Origin: Candidatus Thioglobus plumae
GTDB taxonomy: Bacteria > Pseudomonadota > Gammaproteobacteria > PS1 > Pseudothioglobaceae
DNA: 48,134 bases
Assembly: GCA_910595815.1 (NCBI GenBank)
Contig: CAJVCM010000027.1
Location: forward strand, 1-48,134
Reading direction: 5' to 3'
Part shown: positions 1 to 8,122 of the stretch, in pieces
Position numbering within the stretch: position 1 is the stretch's first letter
How the letters are laid out: each line of letters begins with the position of its first letter
Program-made: the position numbers and the translations under genes
The notes under the pieces: model-generated
What the model was told of the DNA's origin: nothing
Seen by the model: only the letters and a program-made list of their open reading frames with translations
The model's database searches: none

Positions 1-1235
1 GCTTCGAGTTTTTTCGCCACATCCATTGCCAAAGACATGTTGTCACTAAAAATGGCTGATTGGAATGACACATCTAAACTATTGGCTTGCTCTATCGCAT
101 CATCAATCGTTTGATAGCCATAGATACACACAACAGGGCCAAAAATCTCTTGTGTTGATACTTTTGAACCTTTGGCTGGATTAAGTAAAACAGTTGGCTG
201 ATAACTAACCTTGTTAATTCGCTTGCCACCTGTAATCAATTGCGCACCCTCATCAACGGCTTCATCTACCCAAGCCTCAATTCGATCGGTCTCTTTTGGT
301 AAGATAAGCGGACCCAAATCGCTGTCTTCATTAATAGCATCACCCACTACCTGTTTAGAGGCAACATTGGCAATTTTTTGTGCCAGCTCATGTGCGCGAG
401 AGGCTGGCACATAAACACGTTGTACTGAGACACAAACCTGACCTGAGTGATACATACTGGCCTTTACTACGCCGTTAATAAAGCCTTGTTCATCGGCATA
501 TTCATCAAGAATAAGTGGCGCCACACCGCCGTGCTCTAGTGCGCAACGTGTGCCTGGTGCTAATTTTGATTTTAAATACCAGCCAACTTTTGCAGAGCCA
601 ATAAAACTAAAGAATCCAACCCTTGAATCAGTGACTAATTTCTCAGAATTTTCACGATTGGTCAATGCAACTTGTACCCAGCCCTCCGGCAATCCTGCTT
701 GTTTGATTAATTCGGCCAAACGCAAACAACACAATGGGGTAACAGACGCTGGCTTAATAATTACTGGGCAGCCTGTGGCAATAGCTGGAATCACTTGGTG
801 AATGCTTAAGTTAAGCGGATGATTAAACGCGCTCACTGCCACCACAACACCAATCGGCTCTAGAATAGTAAACGCCTCATGCCCAGCACCTGCAGCACTT
901 AGATCCATTGGTATAACAACACCTTTGCTATTTTCAATCTCAGTAATGGCGATGTAAATGCCATTTACAGCACGAGTCACCTCAACACGTGCATCACGGA
1001 TTGGCTTGCCACCTTCGTTAGCAATTAAACGTGAAAAATCTTCATGCTCAGCATCAACCAATTTAGCCAATTTTTGTAAAACACGAATACGTTCATGTGC
1101 AGATAGACACCCTGATTGATGAAGTGCTTGTGCTGTAGTTAGCATAATATCTACTTGTGCACTATCATGCATTTCTAGCTCAGCCAATACTGCGCCAGTA
1201 TAAGCTTGATTAACAATTAGCTTTTCTACTGCCAT
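1..1235 (-). CDS. Aldehyde dehydrogenase family protein (C-terminus beyond left edge)
   Basis: NAD(P)-dependent oxidation of an aldehyde to a carboxylate; the substrate cannot be told from sequence. My own translation of the minus strand gives about 411 residues with no stop, starting MAVEKLIVNQ. The cofactor-binding region includes FIGSAKVGW, the general base Glu lies in ALEHGG (usually LELGG), and the catalytic Cys in HSGQVCVSVQRV. The ATG lies 9 bp after the stop of the acetolactate-synthase-like gene, so the two are probably cotranscribed and may act on linked 2-oxoacid/aldehyde chemistry (inference). The 3' end is outside the window. Family is certain, substrate unknown. Confidence 0.9.
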   Translation of the reverse strand, partial: MAVEKLIVNQAYTGAVLAELEMHDSAQVDIMLTTAQALHQSGCLSAHERIRVLQKLAKLVDAEHEDFSRLIANEGGKPIRDARVEVTRAVNGIYIAITEIENSKGVVIPMDLSAAGAGHEAFTILEPIGVVVAVSAFNHPLNLSIHQVIPAIATGCPVIIKPASVTPLCCLRLAELIKQAGLPEGWVQVALTNRENSEKLVTDSRVGFFSFIGSAKVGWYLKSKLAPGTRCALEHGGVAPLILDEYADEQGFINGVVKASMYHSGQVCVSVQRVYVPASRAHELAQKIANVASKQVVGDAINEDSDLGPLILPKETDRIEAWVDEAVDEGAQLITGGKRINKVSYQPTVLLNPAKGSKVSTQEIFGPVVCIYGYQTIDDAIEQANSLDVSFQSAIFSDNMSLAMDVAKKLE

Positions 1236-1244
1236 GATATTGCC

Positions 1245-2882
1245 TTAATTATCAAATTGTTTTAAATCGTCGAGCAATGTTTTGGTATTTTGTGAATAAT
1301 CGATTGGCAGGTCGATCAAATGCACACCACCCTCTTTAAATGCTTTTTCCATGGTTGGAATCAACTCATCACTTGAACTTATTCGGTGGCCAGCCGCACC
1401 ATAACTCTCAGCATATTTAACAAAATCTGGATTGTTGAAATCCAAACCAAAATCATCTAATTCTAGAGCAGATTGTTTCCATTTAATCATGCCATAACCA
1501 CTATCATTAAAAATCAATACTACTAAGCTCAAGCTCAAACGGATCGCTGTCTCTAGCTCTTGCGAGTTCATCATAAAACCACCATCACCACAGACCGCAA
1601 GTACTTGTCGATCAGGGTGCATGAGTGAACAAGCAATAGCAACGGGTAAACCTGCGCCCATGGTCGCTAAAGCGTTATCAAGCAATAAAGTATTAGGTTG
1701 ATGGGTGTGATAATGCCTAGCAAACCATAGTTTAAACATGCCATTATCAAGTGACACAATACCGTCATCATTCATAACCTTACGCACATCAGCCACTACT
1801 CGTTGTGGCAGCATTGGGAATGAGCTGTCATCATCTAGAGAATGGATTGCAGACTTGGTACGCTGACGAATTTCATCCACCCATTGCGTATTACAGGCAT
1901 AACAAGTGTCGAGATCTTCACCTAATCTAGTTATTGAATTTCCAATATCGCCAATTACCTCTACTTGTGGGTAATAAATATCTTTAATCTCGGCAGAATG
2001 GAAGTTAATATGAATAACCTTCTGATCGCTGCCATTCATTAAAAAAGGTGGTTTTTCGACAATATCGTGGCCCACATTAATAATTAAATCAGCTTTTTTA
2101 ATCGCTTCATGTACGTAGTCTTTTGATGAAAATGCTGCTGTGCCTATAAAGTTATCAATAGCACCACTCAAAACACCTTTACCCATTTGCGTGTTAAAAA
2201 ATAAGATACCTGTCTTATTAACAAAATCAGACAGTGGCTGTCTAATATGCTTTCTATTAGCGCCTGCACCCACTAATAATAATGGCCTCTTTGCGGATTC
2301 AATCACCTTAGTTGCGTTCGCAATTGATCTATCAGTGGCAAATAATCGATGAATGGTTTGTCTTGGGAAAATACGTTCATTTTCTACATCTTCTCTAGCT
2401 ATATCTTCAGGTAATTCCAAATGCACTGCACCCGGTCGCTCTTCTTCTGCAATACGGAATGCGCCACGAACCAAAGCAGGAATTTGTCGCCCGTACACAA
2501 TTTGATCCGTATCTTTAACCAAGGGACGCATCATGGCAACAATATCAAGAATTTGGAATTTACCCTGTAAACCGGCTTTGATTGGTTTTTGACCTGTAAT
2601 CACCACTATCGGCATAGCACCAAGTTGTGCGTAAGCGATAGCGGTTACTAAGTTGGTCGCACCAGGACCTAATGTCGACAAGCATACACCCGCTCTACCG
2701 GTTAAACGCCCATAAGTGGCCGCCATAAACGCTGCAGCTTGCTCGTGACGAGTAAGAATGAATTTAATAGATGAATTTCTAATTGAATCAAGAAGGTCTA
2801 GATTTTCTTCGCCTGGGATGCCAAATATGTATTCAACGCCTTCATTTTCTAGCGCCTTTACAAACAGATCGGATGCTTTCAT
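1245..2882 (-). CDS. Acetolactate synthase-like ThDP-dependent enzyme
   Basis: A 545-residue member of the thiamine diphosphate enzyme family, closest in form to acetolactate synthase large subunits. The N-terminal ThDP Pyr domain carries the activating Glu47 in RHEQAAAF, a central domain follows, and the C-terminal PP domain has the cofactor motif that starts GDGGFMMN and ends with Asn in NDSGYG. No regulatory small subunit gene (ilvN/ilvH) is adjacent, so a catabolic or stand-alone enzyme is more likely than the isoleucine-valine pathway enzyme; a 2-oxoacid decarboxylase role is possible. It is coupled to the downstream aldehyde dehydrogenase. A hairpin sits immediately before the ATG. Confidence 0.8.
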   Translation of the reverse strand: MKASDLFVKALENEGVEYIFGIPGEENLDLLDSIRNSSIKFILTRHEQAAAFMAATYGRLTGRAGVCLSTLGPGATNLVTAIAYAQLGAMPIVVITGQKPIKAGLQGKFQILDIVAMMRPLVKDTDQIVYGRQIPALVRGAFRIAEEERPGAVHLELPEDIAREDVENERIFPRQTIHRLFATDRSIANATKVIESAKRPLLLVGAGANRKHIRQPLSDFVNKTGILFFNTQMGKGVLSGAIDNFIGTAAFSSKDYVHEAIKKADLIINVGHDIVEKPPFLMNGSDQKVIHINFHSAEIKDIYYPQVEVIGDIGNSITRLGEDLDTCYACNTQWVDEIRQRTKSAIHSLDDDSSFPMLPQRVVADVRKVMNDDGIVSLDNGMFKLWFARHYHTHQPNTLLLDNALATMGAGLPVAIACSLMHPDRQVLAVCGDGGFMMNSQELETAIRLSLSLVVLIFNDSGYGMIKWKQSALELDDFGLDFNNPDFVKYAESYGAAGHRISSSDELIPTMEKAFKEGGVHLIDLPIDYSQNTKTLLDDLKQFDN

Positions 2883-2886
2883 ATTC

Positions 2887-2909
2887 CCCTAAGAATGTTA
2901 GTCTTAGGG
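2887..2909 (-). promoter_or_regulatory. Hairpin masking the Shine-Dalgarno of the acetolactate-synthase-like gene
   Basis: On the minus strand CCCTAAGA pairs perfectly with TCTTAGGG across a 7-nt loop. The 3' arm runs into AGGGGAAT and then the ATG at 2882, so the only Shine-Dalgarno-like bases (AGGGG) are inside the stem. There is no U-run after the stem, which argues against a terminator. Translational control is inferred. Confidence 0.4.
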
Positions 2910-2938
2910 TTAGCATACCATATTTTTTTATAGCTGAG

Positions 2939-4003
2939 CTATATTAGACGAGAGAGTGTTCTTCCAGAATCTAAAACTTCTCTAACCATCTGTGATGCGT
3001 CCACTAATGATTTGGATTTTTTGGTATGCCAAAGCACCAAACTGGCTGATAAAACAAGCCCATCATAAAACATACCTTTCTCACCTGCAAGTGCTGCCTT
3101 ACCTAACTTAACCGTGTAGTCTGCTAACTCAGAAATATTTTGGTGTACATCTAATTCACCCGGGAATGAAATGGCACGCATATCTTGTTCAATACCCAAT
3201 GATTTTGGATCAATATCCACGCGACCTTTCTCATCGGTACCTTCGTAAGATACCATCAAGCCTTTTTGACGTAACGATGGAATCACACCACCTTCAACAC
3301 CACGCACTAATAAAGCACTATCCATGCCAGAGGTTTTAACCAAGTGCGCATAAATAGGTGGATAAGGTTTATGTACATAACCCAAGATAGAATGTGTGGT
3401 TTTACCCCTAAGCGGTCCAATCAGTGTCTCTACGGTATTGATAACAGTACGCTTAACGATCAAACCACGCAATGACACCAAATCATGCAAGCCTTTACAA
3501 TAACTTGCTTGGTCAATGTATGTCCAGCCAATTGCTGGATTTTCTAATCTTTGCTTGGCTTGTTCTGTTGAATGATCAACCGTTAAACCCAATGCTTCAC
3601 TAATATGACGATGCGTTAAGCCAAATTTAGGAGAAACACTATCCACGCCATGAATGACTGTCGGTAAACCTAACTCAGCCAACAAGGGCGGTAAAAATGA
3701 TGAAATAGGGATTGAGCGATTATAACCACTATAAGGATCGCCCAAATCTACCAAATGCTCAACGTTGACAGTCTGCTTATCACTCTCAGCTAAAATCGCC
3801 GCTAAGATGCCTTCGTTTTCTTCCATGGTCTCACGTTTCATACGTAGTGCAATTAGGAAGATAGCCGATTGCACATCGTCAATCTCACCTCTAAGCACTC
3901 CTTGCATGCCCGCCTTAGCCTCTTCAAAATCAATATTCTTACTTAGATCAGGGCCAGTTGCCACACGCTGAATGATTGAATGCATTAATGCTTTTGAGTC
4001 CAT
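2939..4003 (-). CDS. TrpD2/YbiB-like anthranilate phosphoribosyltransferase paralogue
   Basis: A 354-residue protein with the nucleoside phosphorylase/anthranilate phosphoribosyltransferase fold: an N-terminal helical domain (residues about 1-75) and a large alpha/beta domain. The GTGGDG loop that binds PRPP in TrpD is replaced by LGDPYSGYNRS near residue 90, so anthranilate phosphoribosyl transfer is unlikely. In that respect it resembles the TrpD2/YbiB group, of which E. coli YbiB binds nucleic acid. The start is the ATG at 4003, with GAGG 7 nt upstream, 2 bp after the Rieske stop. No other trp gene is nearby. The true function is unknown. Confidence 0.7.
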   Translation of the reverse strand: MDSKALMHSIIQRVATGPDLSKNIDFEEAKAGMQGVLRGEIDDVQSAIFLIALRMKRETMEENEGILAAILAESDKQTVNVEHLVDLGDPYSGYNRSIPISSFLPPLLAELGLPTVIHGVDSVSPKFGLTHRHISEALGLTVDHSTEQAKQRLENPAIGWTYIDQASYCKGLHDLVSLRGLIVKRTVINTVETLIGPLRGKTTHSILGYVHKPYPPIYAHLVKTSGMDSALLVRGVEGGVIPSLRQKGLMVSYEGTDEKGRVDIDPKSLGIEQDMRAISFPGELDVHQNISELADYTVKLGKAALAGEKGMFYDGLVLSASLVLWHTKKSKSLVDASQMVREVLDSGRTLSRLI

Positions 4004-4005
4004 AA

Positions 4006-4302
4006 TCAAACCTCTATATAAATTTCGTTATTTTCTTCTCTAATCGGATAAGTTAACATATTGTCAACATCTTCTTCTAAGCTGTCACCCGTTTCTAAAT
4101 CAAAACTATAACCATGTAATGAGCACTTAACTCGGTTACCTTTTAAACAACCCAATGTAAGCTTAATATCTTCGTGTGGGCAACGATTTTCTGCGCAATA
4201 TAGGCGACCTTCATTCATGGTCACAAATAAATCCCTGTCTTTAACAGTAATTTCCACCATTGTGCCTTCTTTAGGTGCTGATTCCAAAACTTTAACCCAC
4301 AT
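4006..4302 (-). CDS. Rieske [2Fe-2S] ferredoxin-like protein
   Basis: A 98-residue soluble Rieske domain. The cluster ligands are visible as CPHE (C-x-H) and CSLHGYSF (C-x2-H), 17-18 residues apart as in NirD and dioxygenase ferredoxins. It probably passes single electrons to a partner oxidoreductase, none of which is obvious here. The start ATG at 4302 shares one base with the stop of the preceding lipoprotein gene (TAATG) and has GGAGG 8 nt upstream, which decides it over the upstream TTG. It overlaps no other domain and is distinct from the NirD copy at 12.4 kb. Confidence 0.85.
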   Translation of the reverse strand: MWVKVLESAPKEGTMVEITVKDRDLFVTMNEGRLYCAENRCPHEDIKLTLGCLKGNRVKCSLHGYSFDLETGDSLEEDVDNMLTYPIREENNEIYIEV

Positions 4303-4907
4303 TAGAACAACCTCCAAATACTATTTCTATCTAATTCTGATCGGCACTGGTCAAGCTGTTGTCTGTATTTTCGTGCATTACTAGCAACACCTCTAGCAAC
4401 ACTTGTCAGCCACGGCTTGGCTTCATAAGTCTTCTTATTAAAGCCATTGTGACCTTCGTGATACGCTAAGTATTGATGGTAGGCATCTGTTTTCTTAATA
4501 CCGGATAACGCCTCTGATCGATCAATATACCAGCCAACAAAATCTGCCGCATCGTCAAAATCATCACGGTCCGCACTCTTATTACCGGTTTTTAATTGAT
4601 ACCAGTCCCAAGTCTCATCTTTAACTTGCGCAAAGCCATAAGCTGTTGTTGATCTTAACCAAGGTATCACCCCAAAGAGTTTTTCTCTCGGTGGTTTTGC
4701 ATCAGAAGCAAAGCGAGATTCTTGATACATAATGGCTAATTGCACATGCATTGGGGAGCCATATTTTTTCTCACTAGCTTTAACTGAACGATACCAACTA
4801 ACCTCTTCATCCATCAAATTACAAATATTACTAACCTCAACTGCCGGCGTTGAAAAACACCCACTCAACAGAGTTGAGAGAAAAATAATCAGTAAACTTT
4901 TTTTCAC
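4302..4907 (-). CDS. Transglycosylase SLT-domain lipoprotein
   Basis: A 201-residue predicted outer-membrane lipoprotein that would cleave peptidoglycan glycan strands. The N-terminus is a lipoprotein signal with lipobox LLSGC (Cys17). The lysozyme-like SLT domain has the catalytic Glu in YQESRF near residue 63, followed by AYGFAQV and an AYHEGHNG segment. The start is GTG at 4907, overlapping the stop of the cold-shock-like gene by one base (TAGTG); the KK-hydrophobic-lipobox sequence right after it supports this start. It lies in a tightly packed minus-strand series whose other members are not obviously cell-wall genes. Confidence 0.8.
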   Translation of the reverse strand: MKKSLLIIFLSTLLSGCFSTPAVEVSNICNLMDEEVSWYRSVKASEKKYGSPMHVQLAIMYQESRFASDAKPPREKLFGVIPWLRSTTAYGFAQVKDETWDWYQLKTGNKSADRDDFDDAADFVGWYIDRSEALSGIKKTDAYHQYLAYHEGHNGFNKKTYEAKPWLTSVARGVASNARKYRQQLDQCRSELDRNSIWRLF

Positions 4908-5236
4908 TAGCCTGCTACAGGGAAAAACACCTTATAGGCCACAACAACTTGAAGAATAAACAATACAGCAAACATACCTTTAATTGCACCATCTGACAAT
5001 GGGGCTGCCGATTCAGTATTGTTAGAATTTTCAGATTTCTCTAGTTCAACATTGGATGCCACCAAGCCTTTTTCAGAACTTTCTGCTTGAAATACCACGC
5101 GTGTATCTGCTTTTAAACGTGACTTGTTATAAATATTTTTTTGGTGAACGAAATATTTCTCACCATCATCACCCGTAATAAAACCATATCCTTTGGTACC
5201 AAACTGGGCAACTACGCCTTTTATTTTTTTTGCCAT
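4907..5236 (-). CDS. Cold-shock domain protein with C-terminal membrane anchor
   Basis: A 109-residue protein. Residues about 1-66 form a cold-shock (CspA-like) domain with RNP1-like KGYGFIT and RNP2-like YFVHQK motifs, expected to bind single-stranded RNA or DNA. A Ser/Asn/Glu-rich linker follows, then one hydrophobic segment ending FFPVAG, which looks like a single transmembrane helix. The start is the ATG at 5236 with GGAGAG upstream. Many bacteria fuse cold-shock domains to multi-helix DUF1294; here only one helix remains, so it may be a reduced relative. It would tether an RNA chaperone to the inner membrane (inference). Confidence 0.75.
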   Translation of the reverse strand: MAKKIKGVVAQFGTKGYGFITGDDGEKYFVHQKNIYNKSRLKADTRVVFQAESSEKGLVASNVELEKSENSNNTESAAPLSDGAIKGMFAVLFILQVVVAYKVFFPVAG

Positions 5237-5241
5237 TTTTT

Positions 5242-5907
5242 TTACTCTCCGGTCTTGTGCAAACAATAAGTTGCTTTTTCAATAAAATCTACGCCAGCGC
5301 GTAGAAACTTAGGTTCATTTTTAATGTCATTAAAACACTGTAATTGTTGACATTCGAACCCACTACTAAAAAGTGCACCCACTTCATCCTCATCAACTGC
5401 AAAAGGTGGTCCACTTATTTGTGATTGCGGGTAATTTAGTGTTAACAACAACACCCTGCAATCATTCGATATTATAGAGTATAAATGCTGTGCATATTTT
5501 TCTCTTAAATCAACAGGTAGAGCGACTAATGCGGCACGATCATATATCGCTGATACTGAATTTAACATCTGTTTAGTTAGTTTGAAATAGTCGCCGCAAT
5601 ATACAGTAATGTTCTCGCCTTGATAGATTTGAAATTGCTCTGCTTGATCTACAGAATACAATAAATTATTTTCATTAAAAAACTGCTCAATCGCCAAATC
5701 ACTTAACTCGACACCAATAACCTTAAACCCTTGACTAAGTAGATAATTCATGTCTTGGCTTTTGCCACACAAAGGTACAAACACTGTGTCACCCTGTTTA
5801 ATCTGCAAGTAAGCAATAAATTCAATTAATTTAGAATTAGGTTGATCACGATGCCACCCAGTCTGAGCATCTTTCCAGCGTTGTATCCAATTTGTTGTAT
5901 CTTTCAT
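5242..5907 (-). CDS. tpm: Thiopurine S-methyltransferase family protein
   Basis: A 221-residue SAM-dependent methyltransferase. The bacterial TPMT signature is clear: W-x-Q-R-W near the N-terminus, W-H-R-D, then VFVPLCGKSQDM (SAM site) and VIGVELSDLAI. Bacterial relatives methylate thiopurines and also selenium and tellurium compounds; the natural substrate here is unknown. The ATG at 5907 has no Shine-Dalgarno, and a TATTAT box ends only 6 nt upstream, so the mRNA could be leaderless. It heads the minus-strand series running down to the aldehyde dehydrogenase. Confidence 0.88.
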   Translation of the reverse strand: MKDTTNWIQRWKDAQTGWHRDQPNSKLIEFIAYLQIKQGDTVFVPLCGKSQDMNYLLSQGFKVIGVELSDLAIEQFFNENNLLYSVDQAEQFQIYQGENITVYCGDYFKLTKQMLNSVSAIYDRAALVALPVDLREKYAQHLYSIISNDCRVLLLTLNYPQSQISGPPFAVDEDEVGALFSSGFECQQLQCFNDIKNEPKFLRAGVDFIEKATYCLHKTGE

Positions 5908-5912
5908 TAGGC

Positions 5913-5919
5913 TATAATA
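5913..5919. promoter_or_regulatory. Overlapping divergent -10 boxes between tpm and the thioredoxin-like gene
   Basis: The 18 bp between the two divergent ATGs hold TATAAT on the plus strand (5913-5918) and TATTAT on the minus strand (5919-5914). Each ends 6-7 nt before its ATG, where transcription would normally start. No convincing -35 is seen on either side and neither gene has a Shine-Dalgarno. Confidence 0.4.
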
Positions 5920-5925
5920 TTGTCC

Positions 5926-6426
5926 ATGAAAATTAATCGTCCAAGTAGAAAAACCATTATGCAGTTTATGATGGTTATTTTAGCCATTTTTGTCATCCGT
6001 GCATGGCAACAACAAGATCTCACTCAAGGCATGACACCGAGTTTCAGCTCTCAAACCCTCACCGGTGAAGTGATGAATTCTAACCCTTTGCCTGAGCAAG
6101 GGGTTTTGATTCACTTTTGGGCGACTTGGTGTCCGGTTTGTGCCGTAGAAAATGACAACATTCAAGCCATAGCGGAAGATTACAAGGTTCTAAATATTGC
6201 CATTCAATCAGGCTCTGATGATGACATTAAAAAATATGCTGAAGAAAACAACCTTAAGCTAGACAACATTATCAATGACAAATCTGGTTCTTTATCTCGC
6301 TTATTCGGTGTTAAGGGTACACCCAGTAGTTTCTTTATCAATACCGAAGGTCGCATACAATTTGTCGAAGTGGGTTATACCACCACACTTGGCTATCGAC
6401 TAAGATTATGGTGGGCCGGGCTTTGA
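5926..6426 (+). CDS. Membrane-anchored thioredoxin-like (TlpA/ScsD-type) protein
   Basis: A 166-residue protein with an N-terminal signal anchor (residues about 11-25) followed by a periplasm-facing thioredoxin fold. The redox site is WCPVC in FWATWCPVCAVEN and the cis-proline loop is KGTPSSFFI. Family members reduce or isomerise disulfides, often for cytochrome c maturation or copper resistance; the target here is unknown. The ATG at 5926 is preferred to the TTG at 5920 because it gives a typical signal anchor. The 3' end overlaps ung by 19 bp, so the two are cotranscribed. Confidence 0.85.
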   Translation: MKINRPSRKTIMQFMMVILAIFVIRAWQQQDLTQGMTPSFSSQTLTGEVMNSNPLPEQGVLIHFWATWCPVCAVENDNIQAIAEDYKVLNIAIQSGSDDDIKKYAEENNLKLDNIINDKSGSLSRLFGVKGTPSSFFINTEGRIQFVEVGYTTTLGYRLRLWWAGL

Positions 6427-7082
6427 CCGCCGACTGGTCTCAACAACTTGATTTTATTTTTAAACAAGATTATTACCAGCAACTACTTGAATTTCTAGAA
6501 TACGAATCAACTCATAACAAAACCATTTACCCGCCTCAAGATCAAATATTTAATGCCTTTGATCTCAGCAGTTTTGAAAACACCAAGGTCATTATTCTTG
6601 GGCAAGATCCTTATCACAACGAAGGTCAAGCGCATGGCTTGAGTTTTTCAGTACCTGAGGGTGTCAGCATCCCACCATCGCTGAGAAATATCTATCAAGA
6701 ACTCTTCTCGGATTTAGACATTACACCTAGCCAAAGCGGTAATTTAACCCACTGGGCGTCACAAGGAGTACTTCTACTCAATAGCGTACTCACCGTTGAG
6801 AAAAATTCACCCGGCTCTCATTCCAAATCAGGCTGGGTCGATTTTACTGATACGGTGATTGATATCCTCAATGAGAAAAAACAAAATTTGGTGTTTTTAT
6901 TATGGGGCGCCTATGCGCAACAAAAAGTCGAACTAATTGACCAAGACAAACACTTGGTTTTAACCGCTGCTCATCCGTCACCTTTTTCAGCGCATAAAGG
7001 CTTTTTTGGTGCTAATCATTTCTCTCAAACCAATGATTACCTTAAAATGCACAACCAACAAACAATAAATTGGAAGCTATGA
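6408..7082 (+). CDS. ung: Uracil-DNA glycosylase
   Basis: Family 1 uracil-DNA glycosylase, 224 residues, which removes uracil from DNA at the start of base excision repair. The water-activating motif GQDPYH lies near residue 66 and the DNA-binding loop HPSPFSAHKGFFG near residue 190; both are intact. The ATG lies inside the end of the thioredoxin-like gene and the TGA overlaps the pdxB start (ATGA), giving a three-gene plus-strand operon. Confidence 0.97.
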   Translation: MVGRALTADWSQQLDFIFKQDYYQQLLEFLEYESTHNKTIYPPQDQIFNAFDLSSFENTKVIILGQDPYHNEGQAHGLSFSVPEGVSIPPSLRNIYQELFSDLDITPSQSGNLTHWASQGVLLLNSVLTVEKNSPGSHSKSGWVDFTDTVIDILNEKKQNLVFLLWGAYAQQKVELIDQDKHLVLTAAHPSPFSAHKGFFGANHFSQTNDYLKMHNQQTINWKL

Positions 7083-8122
7083 AATTAGTGATTGATGATG
7101 CGTGCTACGCTTACGATGAAATATTCTCGCAATTTGGCGAGATAACCACTATACCCGGTCGAAGCATTGACAAGGCTTCTGTACAGGATGCTGATGTACT
7201 CATCGTACGCTCACGTACCAAAGTTAACCAAGCCCTATTAGAAGGGAGTAAAGTTAAGTTTGTTGGTTCAACGGTTGCGGGCCTTGATCATGTTGATCAA
7301 GATTATTTAGCAAAAAACAACATTACTTTCTTTTCAGCTCAAGGCTGTAATTCAATGGCGGTGGCTGAGTTTGTGATTAGTGCGATTGTTAACTTAGCTG
7401 ATGAACTGGATTTTGACTATACGCAAAAAACTTTGGGAATAATCGGTGTAGGTAATGTTGGCTCAAGATTGGCTGCTAAAGCAGAGCTAATAGGCATTAA
7501 AACCCTACTGAATGATCCACCACGCCAAGACAGTGAAAATTTGCCAAATTTTGTCGACCTTGATGCTGCTTTAAGTGCTGATATTGTTACTTTTCATACG
7601 CCACTCACTTTCGATGGGCAGCACCCGTCTTACCGACTGTTAAATGAGGCTAATTTTCATAATATTAATGAAAAAACCATTATTTTTAATGCCGCAAGAG
7701 GTGGTGTTATTAATGAAAAAATTTGGGAAAAAACTCAAACGATGGTCAATATCATCGATTGCTGGGAAAACGAACCTAACATCAACCAAAGCTTACAAAA
7801 ATACGCCTATTGGGCCACCCCACATATCGCCGGACACTCAGTTGATGCTAAATTTATGGGCAGCTTTATGGTCTATGAGGCCTTATGTGACTTTAGCGGG
7901 CAAAAGCAAAACAAAAGCATCGTTAATTTGATTAATCCTGGTGTTTTAACCGTTAAACAAGACAACCTTAAAGACACGCTAAACGAAATTTACGACTTTA
8001 AGCAAGACACTTTAGCAATCAAAAATATTGGAAATTTTGAAGATTACCGAAGAAACTATCCTATTCGCTATGAATGGCCACATTACAACAGCCAAACTGC
8101 ACTACCTATTGTCAATAATTAA
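7079..8122 (+). CDS. pdxB: Erythronate-4-phosphate dehydrogenase
   Basis: NAD-dependent D-2-hydroxyacid dehydrogenase of the DXP-dependent pyridoxal phosphate pathway, 347 residues. The Rossmann glycine motif is in GIIGVGNVGSRL, the active-site Arg in NAARGG and the His in HIAGHS; the C-terminal extension expected of PdxB is present. The ATG at 7079 overlaps the ung stop (ATGA). The last four bases overlap the end of the convergent DmsBC-like gene, with no terminator between them. Confidence 0.93.
   Translation: MKLVIDDACYAYDEIFSQFGEITTIPGRSIDKASVQDADVLIVRSRTKVNQALLEGSKVKFVGSTVAGLDHVDQDYLAKNNITFFSAQGCNSMAVAEFVISAIVNLADELDFDYTQKTLGIIGVGNVGSRLAAKAELIGIKTLLNDPPRQDSENLPNFVDLDAALSADIVTFHTPLTFDGQHPSYRLLNEANFHNINEKTIIFNAARGGVINEKIWEKTQTMVNIIDCWENEPNINQSLQKYAYWATPHIAGHSVDAKFMGSFMVYEALCDFSGQKQNKSIVNLINPGVLTVKQDNLKDTLNEIYDFKQDTLAIKNIGNFEDYRRNYPIRYEWPHYNSQTALPIVNN

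Noticed and set aside
2887..2909. Hairpin read as a terminator after the TrpD-like gene
   Set aside because: No T-run follows the stem on the minus strand; the next bases are the ATG of the following gene.
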